A DNA stretch of 64,000 nucleotides from positions 14,936,442 to 15,000,441 of the forward strand of contig NC_064045.1 in NCBI RefSeq assembly GCF_932526225.1. The letters are read 5' to 3'. Source of the DNA: Nematostella vectensis. Its lineage: Eukaryota; Cnidaria; Anthozoa; Actiniaria; Edwardsiidae. Position 1 is the stretch's first letter. Every line of letters starts with the position of its first letter. The translations under genes and the position numbers were made by a program. This document shows positions 57,501 through 64,000 of this stretch, one piece after another. Under the pieces are notes generated by a model. The model searched no databases. It was not told where the DNA came from and worked only from the letters and a program-made list of their open reading frames with translations.

Positions 57501-60500
57501 TGCTATGAGGGAGTGTGCTCTTACCTTCTCTCATCGCTACGAGGGAATGTGTTCTTACCTTCTCACACCGCTACGAGGGAGTGTGTTCTTACCTTCTCAC
57601 ATTGCTATGAGGGAGTGTGCTCTTACCTTCTCACATCGCTACGAGGGAGTGTGTTCTTACCTTCTCACACCGCTACAAGGGAGTGTGCTCTTACCTTCTC
57701 ACATCGCTACGAGGGAGTGTGTTCTTACCTTCTCACACCGCTACAAGGGAGTGTGCTCTTACCTTCTCACATCGCTACGAGGGAGTGTGCTCTTACCTTC
57801 TCACATCGCTACGAGGGAGTGTGTTCTTACCTTCTCACACCGCTATGAGGGAGTGTGCTCTTACCTTCTCACGTCGCTATGAGGGAGTGTGCTCTTACTT
57901 CTCACATTGCTATGAGGGAGTGTGCTCTTACCTTCTCACGTCGCTACGAGGGAGTGTGCTCTTACCTTCTCGCCCCGCTACGAGGGAGTGTGTTCTTACC
58001 TTATCTCATCGCTACGAGGGAGTGTGCTCTTACCTTCTCGCACCGTTACGAGGGAGTGTGCTCTTACCTTCTCTCATCGCTACGAGGGAATGTGCTCTTA
58101 CCTTCTCACACCGCTACGAGGGAGTGTGCTCTTACCTTCTCACACCGCTACGAGGGAGTGTGCTCTTACTTCTCATATTGCTATGAGGGAGTGTGCTCTT
58201 ACCTTCTCTCATCGCTACGAGGGAATGTGTTCTTACCTTCTCACACCGCTACGAGGGAGTGTGTTCTTACCTTCTCACATTGCTATGAGGGAGTGTGCTC
58301 TTACCTTCTCACATCGCTACGAGGGAGTGTGTTCTTACCTTCTCACACCGCTATGAGGGAGTGTGCTCTTACCTTCTCACGTCGCTATGAGGGAGTGTGC
58401 TCTTACTTCTCACATTGCTATGAGGGAGTGTGCTCTTACCTTCTCACATCGCTACGAGGGAGTGTGCTCTTACCTTCTCGCCCCGCTACGAGGGAATGTG
58501 CTCTTACCTTCTCACACCGCTACGAGGGAGTGTGTTCTTACCTTCTCACACCGCTACGAGGGAGTGTGCTCTTACCTTCTCACACCGCTACGAGGGAGTG
58601 TGCTCTTACCCTCTCGCCCCGCTACGAGGGAGTGTGCTCTTACCTTCTCACACCGCTACGAGGGAGTGTGCTCTCACCTTATCTCATCGCTACGAGGGAG
58701 TGTGCTCTTACCTTCTCGCACCGTTACGAGGGAGTGTGCTCTTACCTTCTCGCACCGTTACGAGGGAGTGTGCTCTTACCTTCTCTCATCGCTACGAGGG
58801 AATGTGCTCTTACCTTCTCTCATCGCTACGAGGGGGTGTGCTCTTACCTTCTCGCACCGCTACGAGGGAGTGTGCTCTTACCTTCTCGCCCCGCTACGAG
58901 GGAGTGTGCTCTTACCTTCTCACACCGCTACGAGGGAGTGTGCTCTTACCTTCTCACACCGCTACGAGGGAGTGTGTTCTTACCTTCTCACACCGCTATG
59001 AGGGAGTGTGCTCTTACCGTCTCACATCGCTATGAGGGAGTGTGCTCTTACCTTCTCCCATTGCTGTGAGGGAGTGTGCTCTTACCTTCTCTCATCGCTA
59101 CGAGGGAGTGTGCTCTTACCTTCTCACACCGCTATGAGGGAGTGTGCTCTTACCTTCTCCCATTGCTGTGAGTGAGTGTGCTCTTACCTTCTCACATCGC
59201 TACGAGGGAATGTGTTCTTACCTTCTCACACCGCTATGAGTGAGTGTGCTCTTACCTTCTCACATCGCTATGAGGGAGTGTGCTCTTACCTTCAACGTCG
59301 CTACGAGGGAGTGTGTTCTTACCTTCTCCCATTGCTGTGAGGGAGTGTGCTGTTACCTTCTCACACCGCTATGAGTGAGTGTGCTCTTACCTTCTCACAT
59401 CGCTACGAGGGAGTGTGCTCTTACCTTCTAACGTCGCTACGAGGGAGTGTGCTCTTACCTTCTCACACCGTTTGTCGAGTGGATCGTACATAGCGAGTGT
59501 GATGCAGTTAACCAGAATAATGACCATGCTAATCCGCTCAAACCACGTGACCATCAGTTAAGGAAAACAAACAAGACACTTCCTCGCTCTCCCCATGATG
59601 CATTGCTCTTTCGCTCTGACCAGCATGCATTGCTCTCTTGCCCTACTCATGATACATTACTCTCTCAACCTAGTCATGATGCTTTGCTAACACACCCTTC
59701 CCAAGATATATTGCTCTCACCCCTTCCCAAGATGCATTGCCCTCTCACCCTAACCATGATGCATTGCTAACAAACCCTTCCCAAGATGCATTGCCCTCTC
59801 ATCCTAACCATGATGCATTGCTAACAAACCCTTCCCAAGATGCATTGCCCTCTCACCCTAACCATGTTGCATTGCTAACAAACCCTTCCCAAGATGCATT
59901 GCCCTCTCACCCTAATCATGATGCATTCTTTACCTAATACTTTATTGGGTATAATATATTTACATACATAATTCAAGAACATCGCTAAGAACATATTTAA
60001 CCTTAAAATGCTAAAAAAATAAGGTCCATCCTCAACTGAAAATTAGACATCAATATAAAAAAGCACTGTTACTCTGGAAATCGCTACTTTTGCCGCATCT
60101 ATATTAGTCATGAACGTCTCACCCTTTTGTTTTTTACTTCAATCGGTGCAATTTCCAAGTATTTGTTATCCGGATAATAATCTACAGTCTAATTCACTGT
60201 AGATCCGCGGCAATTTTTTGTCGAAATCCGTAATCTGCCAAAATCCTCAGATCCCATTTTTGACTGGCTTCATCATATTGTATCGAACATTTGTATCTCA
60301 TATTGTATGTTTATGATAAGTTTAAAATTTGCTAGTTTTAGTAAACATCCTTTCCAAAAAATTACTGCGAATATTAAATACAAAGAGTGTTATTGACAGG
60401 CTATCTTTAAAACGGGAAAACTCGATTACCTGATACAGGTGAAAAGTGGGTTCATTAGAAATCGGATGAAAAGCTGAGTATTGTGCTTAAGTTTATTAAC

Positions 60501-63043
60501 ACAAAAAGTGAAAAACAATTCAATCATTCAAGGCTATAACAAGGAAACAAGTCTTTAAAAAAAGATCCCTGATTCAATTAGTAACTATTGGGGACTTCTT
60601 TAGCATTAAAATAGCTTCTATTGCCTTAATTGGTCGAATATTCAAAATAAAACTGAGCAGTGAGTGAATTCGTTCTCCAAGCTTTTGTAAAGGACAAGTG
60701 GAAACGCAAAAATAATGTTTCACCTACAAAGACACGATCGAAACAACTGGCCAATCAAATAAAAATAGAATATTCTAAGACTAGGAAATTGCACCTGTTT
60801 CCCTTTATTTATTCATTTTTTATCTTAACAACGCCTCCTTTCTTGATGCTAACTTGAAAAATATAAAATAGTAATAAAAGCTAATGGCGCAAAACTTGCG
60901 CGACGTACAGATAAATAATCTTTTTCCTGGAAGCAGATCCCCAAGATCAGAATTAGAACTTCTGGCCACTAAGGCGGCGAAAAATCACTCCTTCAAAAAG
61001 ATTTATAAGATTCGTCGGTCTTTCATCGACGTCAGCACGTAATATTATAATCATCGCATTTATCTGCCCAAAATAAACGCATTTATCGCTGTGTTGTCGT
61101 CCTTTTGGCGGTAAGTGATTCAAGCAAGTATTCGTAATCAAGTGTGCAGGGGAAGAGCTCTCAATCCCCTTAGCGCTAAATGGCTTACTAAAAATAATGC
61201 CTCGATACGATAGACTTGAAGTACGCGTAGACTAATCAACAGCTAACAAGAAAATTAAAGTAAAGAAAATAAGTAACAGAGTGCTGGTTGCATTGTATGA
61301 CCTTGATGGAGCTACTTTAGGGTTAGCTGTCGATTGAATTATGAATTTCTTCCTACTCGCCCTGAGTCAACAATCTTCACGGCATGTCTTTGGATATCAT
61401 GCTATTAGTTATCAAAGCAAAAGCCATTTTCATCAACATTACTACATTTAATTTAAGAATACTAAAATCGGAGCATTTGATGAGCCGCTAATGACGGAAA
61501 AAACAAAACGAAATGGCGTAAATATTATTGTGAAATAATTGGATTGAAATGAACATGAGAGAATTTTTAACCTATTTAGGGCCTAATCTAAAACCAGATT
61601 TGTTTACTCGTTTGCTTTTAGGGATAACATAAATAATGCGTTTTTTATGCGTTTTGATATATGCCATGTTAGTTCGGGTGCTATGCATGGGCGAAGACTG
61701 CGTAATTATGGATGAGTATTTATGTCAAATGAAAAAGAGAAAGACGCCGCTTGTTAAATGAGCAGAAACTAGTCTGCTGTTTTGATATGTGATACATTAC
61801 AACGAATCACATAAGAGCGAGATAAAACACAACAAAAAAAGACAAGCCTAAGATAATATAACCCCTATTACTATATTAACGGGAAACGATTGAAAGACTT
61901 TTTTTATTTCAAAAATAAAATTTAAGTGGATTTTTATACGATTTTGGAGCCGATTGCGTAGCTCATTTGCATATTGATAGAAGAAAACTGGAGTAGACAT
62001 CGCAAATAAGGAAATGCTATGTTTCATTTTGGCAGCATTAAAAATTGAGTTAAAAACGAAGGCAGCCAAAAACGCCAATTACAAACAATTTAGTCGATTT
62101 TCACGGGAGAAAAATAAGCTGATTTTTGCTAGGTGATTTTTAGGGTCACCTTGAGAAAGGGAGTAGGTAGAATATCGGGCTTCCTCGATATGCAGCTGCC
62201 ACTAGTCCTGCTATTAATCGAAATGAATTCCAGAAAGCTATTCTTTGCAGAAGACTATGTCCTAGGGAAAACTTTTTATTGTAAATTAACAGAGTGATAA
62301 TTTGGTTAGAAAAATATCAACAACTGCAGTTTGTTTTTTTCTAGTAATAAAAAGTGGACAATCGTGCCGCAGTACTGTTTAATAGGATAGGGACTATCAT
62401 ATTTTTTTAACACAGTTTACCTAATCCTCATTCTAAAATCAGGCATAAAATATCAGTTCACGTTCAGCATAGTAACTCTACTAAGCGCAAATATCAACTT
62501 TGTATAGATTTTGTATAGAAATCACACGATTGAGCTTTAGTACTGGTTAGAAATTATCGTTCCTAAATTAAAGCAAGAATTCATGTTAACCATTTAATTT
62601 TCTCCTAAAAAGAAGGATGATTTTATAAACGACCGTTAGAACTCGTTGATGTATTTTGCGTTTTTTAATTATATAGAGAATTATCCGCCCCGAATCATAG
62701 ACCATCAAACTGGCTGATGTAAGCAAAAAGACAAATTGATTTGAGCTAGCTACAGAGAACGCTTGGAAAATACTGATGAAGTAGACGGTTTTCCGCTCAC
62801 AGGATACGAAATTCGTCTACGAGAAACGTTCAACAGAAAATGCAAATGCGATAAAAAAATAACCTCTAGAAAAAAAACGAAATTAAACATGGAATATTCT
62901 AAGAAGTTAGTTTCTTGGAAACTTTACAAAGGATATGGCCAGCGGTAGAGTCGAATGAGCCATTTTCTTGGAATGGTGTTCTCCCCCAAGAATAAGAACG
63001 CCGTCACCTCCACATCCATGGCTTGGCTACCGTCGCTACTCAT
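32891..63043 (-). CDS. T-type voltage-gated calcium channel alpha1 (Cav3), 28 exons, complete
   Basis: Plasma-membrane channel of 24 segments in four domains carrying low-voltage-activated calcium current. I resolved 28 coding exons from ATG 63041-63043 to TAG 32891-32893. Their lengths sum to 6534 nt (2178 codons) with all phases matching. Pore residues are E304 (TLEGW), E1107 (TQENW), D1664 (TKDGW) and D1959 (TGDNW). This EEDD filter defines Cav3 against EEEE of Cav1/2. S4 segments include [42 protein letters not shown] and [13 protein letters not shown]. After IS6 comes the gating-brake start [18 protein letters not shown]. No IQ domain is visible in the short C-terminus, as expected for Cav3. 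Intron 1 is U12-type. Many introns hold arrays of the gene's own splice sites. It corresponds to CACNA1G/H/I collectively; cnidarians have more than one Cav3, and I cannot say which this is. Confidence 0.96.
33630..34897. repeat. 14-15 bp minisatellite in the last Cav3 intron, about 88 copies
   Basis: The unit is GAGGATGTGTATAT, with a 15-bp variant GAGGATTGTGTATAT. The minus strand is open for over 1.3 kb because frames rotate without a stop, which produces a spurious 437-codon ORF. I see no link to an exon boundary. Confidence 0.95.
35100..35652 (-). repeat. 101-bp array copying the Cav3 exon 27 donor
   Basis: Five full intronic copies precede the true exon end. Each holds about 37 coding bases (GATCGCCACGGGAGATAACT onward, encoding [12 protein letters not shown]) and the donor CTCAAG/GTAGGGCCC. 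The spacer contains repeated CACGGTGTCACG. Confidence 0.9.
35653..39614 (-). CDS. Cav3 exons 22-27: domain IV up to the pore
   Basis: Exons are 39466-39614 (IVS1, [20 protein letters not shown]), 38736-38845 (S2, [20 protein letters not shown]), 37994-38124 (S3-S4, [15 protein letters not shown]), 36779-36849 ([20 protein letters not shown]), 36346-36424 (S5, [20 protein letters not shown]) and 35653-35774 (pore loop ending [12 protein letters not shown]). Exon 27 is flanked on both sides by arrays copying its own ends. Confidence 0.95.
35775..36012 (-). repeat. 43-bp array copying the Cav3 exon 27 acceptor
   Basis: About five extra copies of TTTTGCTTGACAG/AATGCT plus CCCATGACTACCCCTG lie upstream of exon 27. 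Each contains the polypyrimidine-AG acceptor and about 20 coding bases (ECSHDYPC). Confidence 0.9.
36150..36310. repeat. GTTGTTGAT/GTTGTCGAT 9-bp repeat
   Basis: A low-complexity trinucleotide-like run in the Cav3 exon 26-27 intron, preceded by GTTGTT-rich sequence from about 36025. The spurious VDVVDVV peptide arises from it. Confidence 0.9.
36935..37255. repeat. CACGGTGTCACGGTATTACA repeat
   Basis: About 15 irregular copies of a roughly 20-bp unit in the intron between Cav3 exons 24 and 25. The core CACGGTGTCACG is shared with the exon 27 donor array spacer at 35.1-35.6 kb. Confidence 0.85.
37519..37956. mobile_element. MITE with TTRCACTTAATTTTCGCG ends, 438 bp
   Basis: Left end TTGCACTTAATTTTCGCGAC and the reverse complement of the right end TTACACTTAATTTTCGCGTC are inverted repeats flanked by TA on both sides. 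TA duplication suggests a Tc1/mariner-type source. Subterminal TTTCGCG motifs recur. No transposase. Confidence 0.65.
38285..38560. repeat. 17-bp repeat ACATGTTAGCAACAACA, about 15 copies
   Basis: Lies in the Cav3 intron between exons 23 and 24, in a wider CAACAA-rich stretch. Some copies are 3 bp shorter. Not related to the adjacent splice sites. Confidence 0.9.
38890..39385. repeat. 27-bp repeat, about 18 copies
   Basis: The unit CCTGTTAGGGTTGCGTGACT plus GTGACGG, in the Cav3 intron between exons 22 and 23. The 27-bp period keeps the plus strand open (spurious LLGLRDCDG peptide). Confidence 0.9.
40310..43804 (-). CDS. Cav3 exons 14-21: domain III
   Basis: Exons are 43728-43804 ([13 protein letters not shown]), 43322-43445 (IIIS1), 42845-42913 (IIIS2), 42570-42754 (S3-S4, [20 protein letters not shown]), 41513-41639 (S5, [20 protein letters not shown]), 40916-41038 ([12 protein letters not shown] extracellular loop), 40646-40735 (pore, [16 protein letters not shown]) and 40310-40499 (IIIS6, [20 protein letters not shown], then a basic III-IV linker). 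The K-D-G-W pore is the Cav3 form. Confidence 0.94.
40484..40640 (-). repeat. Array copying the Cav3 exon 21 acceptor, 3 copies
   Basis: The exon 21 start (CCAATAGTGAACTACGCC) and the intron bases before it (TCACGTGATATGTCTT-type) recur at about 40530 and 40590. The copies are CCAATAGCGAACTACGCCAA and a more diverged version. Confidence 0.75.
41640..42340 (-). repeat. 32-bp array copying the Cav3 exon 18 acceptor, about 20 copies
   Basis: On the minus strand each unit reads GATCATACGTTCTTTTTGTC then TTAGGGT. This is the polypyrimidine tract, AG and first exon bases (TTAG/GGTAATT) of exon 18. Copies become more diverged with distance from the exon. Confidence 0.85.
43190..43270. repeat. Dispersed repeat copy in Cav3 intron
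   Basis: Related to the sequence at 28130-28220 (shared AAAAGAGC-TGGGGCGAGC core on the minus strand). Short and diverged. Confidence 0.55.
43765..43930 (-). repeat. Duplicated Cav3 exon 14 acceptor region, 2 copies
   Basis: GTTCAGCCGCGAAAGAAGGT and downstream coding bases to about VRHD are duplicated at about 43850-43890, with the acceptor TTTTCAG and about 40 bp of intron. The unit is about 80 bp. Confidence 0.85.
44281..45066 (-). CDS. Cav3 exon 13: II-III linker
   Basis: A 786-nt exon (262 codons, phase 0 both ends) between IIS6 and the start of domain III. It is acidic in its second half ([19 protein letters not shown]) and basic at its end ([10 protein letters not shown]). No recognised domain. 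The acceptor is CTTTAG/TGCAAG and the donor TTG/GTAAGT. A 60-bp near-duplicate lies in the next intron at about 44140-44235. Confidence 0.9.
45307..47362 (-). CDS. Cav3 exons 9-12: domain II
   Basis: Exons are 47109-47362 (end of linker and IIS1, ending [10 protein letters not shown]), 46546-46691 (IIS2-S3, [19 protein letters not shown]), 46077-46374 (IIS4-S5 and pore helix, ending [11 protein letters not shown]) and 45307-45465 ([11 protein letters not shown] and IIS6 [17 protein letters not shown]). For exon 10 I chose the inner acceptor CCCCAG at 46692-46694 because the joined sequence [12 protein letters not shown] fits the family. An upstream TAG acceptor would add PQ. Confidence 0.93.
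45575..46076 (-). repeat. 37-bp array copying the Cav3 exon 11 donor, about 14 copies
   Basis: Minus-strand unit CCATGGTGACGGTATTTCAG/GTAAGACGAGGTTGTAC. The first 20 bases copy the exon end (AMVTVFQ) and the rest the intron start. The first copy is the real exon-intron junction at 46077/46076. Confidence 0.93.
46790..47108 (-). repeat. About 100-bp array copying the Cav3 exon 9 donor, 3 extra copies
   Basis: Each unit holds about 35 exon bases (ending GGAACACCATAACCAG, encoding MGLEHHNQ), the donor GTCAGATGATG or GTGATGCTG, and an ATGATGATGATAG-rich spacer. Confidence 0.88.
47638..49255 (-). CDS. Cav3 exon 8: end of IS6 and the long I-II linker
   Basis: One 1618-nt exon, starting [18 protein letters not shown] (IS6) and then the gating-brake helix. 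A histidine cluster ([18 protein letters not shown]) follows at about residues 397-414, and then about 400 residues rich in Ser, Arg and Thr. Vertebrate Cav3.1 and Cav3.2 also carry poly-His runs in this linker. The rest is poorly conserved and contains many RxxS/T sites (RRESDTS, RKTS, RRYS). The donor is CAAG/GTAAAG. Confidence 0.95.
49270..49560. repeat. CCTAACACATCA irregular repeat in Cav3 intron 7
   Basis: Nested units of about 8-10 bp and about 60 bp built from CTAACACATCA, CTAGCTCAACAG and CACCGC blocks. Not derived from either flanking splice site. Confidence 0.85.
49600..63043 (-). CDS. Cav3 exons 1-7: N-terminus and domain I S1 to pore
   Basis: Exons are 62937-63043, 59459-59546, 55837-55991, 55056-55150, 54383-54554, 53971-54250 and 49600-49692. 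Exon 1 starts [16 protein letters not shown] and ends just before the S1 codons WPWFERIS. Exon 2 is IS1 ([19 protein letters not shown]). Exon 3 covers IS2 to IS3 ([31 protein letters not shown]). Exon 4 is IS4. Exon 5 is IS5 ([20 protein letters not shown]). Exon 6 is the Cys-rich extracellular pore loop, up to [12 protein letters not shown]. Exon 7 is the pore residue and start of IS6 ([20 protein letters not shown]). Confidence 0.95.
49708..53970 (-). repeat. 38-bp array copying the Cav3 exon 6 donor, about 112 copies
   Basis: Minus-strand unit: 24 coding bases (ATTGCCTGGATGGTCATATT + CCAG) followed by 14 intron bases (GTAATGATATCGGT). The array starts at the true donor (53971/53970) and fills nearly the whole 4.28-kb intron. 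It stops about 20 bp before exon 7. Variants with an extra GGG (41 bp) are concentrated near the exon 7 side and scattered elsewhere. Confidence 0.95.
55290..55836 (-). repeat. 39-bp array copying the Cav3 exon 3 donor, about 14 copies
   Basis: Minus-strand unit contains TCATCATTGTAATGGG (the exon 3 end, VIIVMG), then GTATGTAGTCACGCGATCAC. It runs from the true donor at 55837/55836. Copies alternate between TTGTAATGG and TTGAAATGG. Confidence 0.93.
56205..59458 (-). repeat. 34-bp array copying the Cav3 exon 2 donor, about 95 copies
   Basis: Minus-strand unit: GGTGTGAGAAG (12 exon-derived bases with the preceding C), then GTAAGAGCACACTCCCTCGT + AGC. It fills intron 2 from the true donor to about 215 bp before exon 3. 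The spurious plus-strand ORFs of up to 574 codons come from this array, whose 34-bp period rotates frames without a plus-strand stop. Confidence 0.95.
59547..62936 (-). other. U12-type AT-AC intron 1 of Cav3
   Basis: The 5' splice site after TGGCC is ATATCCTTT (62936 downward), a perfect U12 consensus. Near the other end TTTTCCTTAAC matches the U12 branch site, and 11 nt later TCAC/GTGG gives an AC 3' end at 59547-59548. No AG acceptor fits the frame. Joining gives RWPWFERIS in frame. Voltage-gated calcium and sodium channel genes are known to retain minor-spliceosome introns. Confidence 0.92.
59590..59935. repeat. 54-bp minisatellite near the 3' end of the U12 intron
   Basis: About six copies of a unit containing GATGCATTGCTAACAAACCC and TTCCCAAGATGCATTGCCCT. 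It begins about 40 bp from the intron end, outside the branch site. From here to 62936 the intron is AT-rich with no supported gene. Confidence 0.85.
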
Positions 63044-63092
63044 GCTTGTTGCACTGAGAGATCTTTCCCAGTATGTGTGCTCCTGTTACCAT
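63036..63092 (-). promoter_or_regulatory. Upstream ORF overlapping the Cav3 start codon
   Basis: An 18-codon uORF ([18 protein letters not shown]) begins 49 nt before the Cav3 ATG and stops inside it (CATGAGTAG). It could reduce initiation at the main ATG. A second in-frame Met (63017-63019) is an alternative start. Confidence 0.5.
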
Positions 63093-63534
63093 GGATACGA
63101 GTAACCCCTTCGCCACACAGGTTAGGGTTGACGAGTGGCTTCGAGTCCCGCGGATCCCGCTATGTTAATGCTCGGCTGTGTAAATTATGCTGTGAGCCGT
63201 GACTTGTGCCGTAGGCCGCACTCTGATTGCCGACTTTCGTCCCAGAAGCCGTAATGATGTGTTCTGATTGGCCCATTGTGCGTTGACTCGTTTTCATTGG
63301 TTTTTGCGTGGTGACGTTGGCCTATCGCGTGGTTAAGTATTTTGACTGGCTCATAGCCTCATGATTGACAGATAGTGATTTCCTGATCGCTCACGAATTG
63401 AAGCTGCATCGCCTATACAAATAAAATGGAAATTATTCACGTGTTACGCGGCCACATGGCCTCAATCGCGTCAACAAGAAATAAAGACACATTTATCAGG
63501 TCACTCCTAGAATCCTCGCGGAGAACGTATTTTC
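63093..63534. promoter_or_regulatory. Probable Cav3 leader and proximal promoter
   Basis: Upstream of the Cav3 start. Contains ATTGG/CCAAT boxes around 63268-63302 and moderate CpG content. No TATA box or splice acceptor was identified with confidence. The remaining bases 63791-64000 show no gene. Confidence 0.4.
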
Positions 63535-63790
63535 TGTAGGTTGGATTTGTACAACACAGGGAGCCTATCACAAGGAGCGCACAACACAGGAAGCCCATTG
63601 TTAGGAGCGCACAACAAGAGCCCATCACAGGAGCGCATGACATAGAGAGCCCATCACTAAGAGCGCACAACACAGGGAGCCCATCACAGGAGCGCATGAC
63701 ATAGAGAGCCCATCACTAAGAGCGCACAACACAGGGAGCCCACCATCAGGAGCGCACATCACAGAGGGAGCCCATCATTAGGAGAACTGG
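63535..63790. repeat. Irregular minisatellite upstream of Cav3
   Basis: Units of AGGAGCGCACAACACAGG and GAGCCCATCACTAAGAGCGC repeat about nine times, 0.5-0.75 kb upstream of the start codon. It is in the promoter or an upstream non-coding exon. Confidence 0.85.
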
Positions 63791-64000
63791 TTTCCTGTGG
63801 TCTATACCCAGCCCCTCTCGGCCTAAGGGCAGCAGAGAGGTCATCGGGCTCTTTTTCGCGGCAAAGCAATCCAAGGCCTGCTAGAACGAACACAACCACA
63901 GAACGCCACCCACAGCGGCTTAATAAAAACACTCCACTCTTGGTCTGCCTGTGGTGAAATCAAGGAAAGAAATCAACATAAGGATCGTGGAGCCAAAAGC

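Noticed and set aside
56158..59069. Plus-strand ORFs of up to 574 codons rich in [25 protein letters not shown] repeats
   Set aside because: They are frames through the 34-bp donor array. Several frames are open at once and the strand is opposite to Cav3, so no protein is supported.

Overview
This window is animal (metazoan) nuclear DNA. Its genes are intron-rich with GT-AG splice sites, and the encoded proteins match human counterparts closely, exon by exon. I read it as a cnidarian, most likely a sea anemone such as Nematostella vectensis. That is inferred from the gene structures, the G-run-rich MITEs and the many minisatellites; no taxon-specific marker is present. There are no rRNA, tRNA or CRISPR features, and the bacterial-style long ORFs are mostly frames read through tandem repeats.

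Layout, left to right. (1) 1.4-3.9 kb, minus: the 5' six coding exons of a TMEM104-like membrane transporter that continues off the left edge. (2) 4.8-9.3 kb, plus: a complete seven-exon NAT9 acetyltransferase, head-to-head with TMEM104. (3) 10.5-14.8 kb: two complete three-exon MOSMO paralogues, head-to-head, with identical exon lengths. (4) 15-19 kb: gene-poor DNA with two large minisatellites. (5) 19.2-21.5 kb, plus: a Hes-type bHLH-Orange repressor whose WRPW tail lies in a shifted frame. (6) 23.3-24.5 kb: a DNA transposon. (7) 25.2-26.4 and 30.3-31.7 kb, minus: two genes I do not recognise, with MITEs between them. (8) 32.9-63.0 kb, minus: a complete T-type (Cav3) voltage-gated calcium channel alpha1 gene. 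Its 28 coding exons sum to exactly 2178 codons, with pore residues E/E/D/D and a U12-type AT-AC first intron.

The most unusual feature is not a gene. At least fourteen exon edges in four genes are followed or preceded by a tandem array whose unit copies that exon's own splice site. Usually the unit holds the last or first coding bases plus the adjacent intron bases. Ten arrays carry the 5' splice site and four the 3' splice site. The largest holds about 112 copies of the Cav3 exon 6 donor in 4.3 kb, and the next about 95 copies of the exon 2 donor in 3.3 kb. In the arrays I read through, using an internal copy shifts the frame or meets a stop codon. The spliceosome would therefore have to pick the exon-proximal copy among many near-identical decoys.

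The genes do not form one pathway. MOSMO is a negative regulator of Hedgehog signalling, Hes is a Groucho-dependent repressor, NAT9 is linked to microtubule stability in flies, and Cav3 carries low-voltage-activated calcium current. The TMEM104/NAT9 pair is also adjacent in human, which points to an ancient shared promoter.
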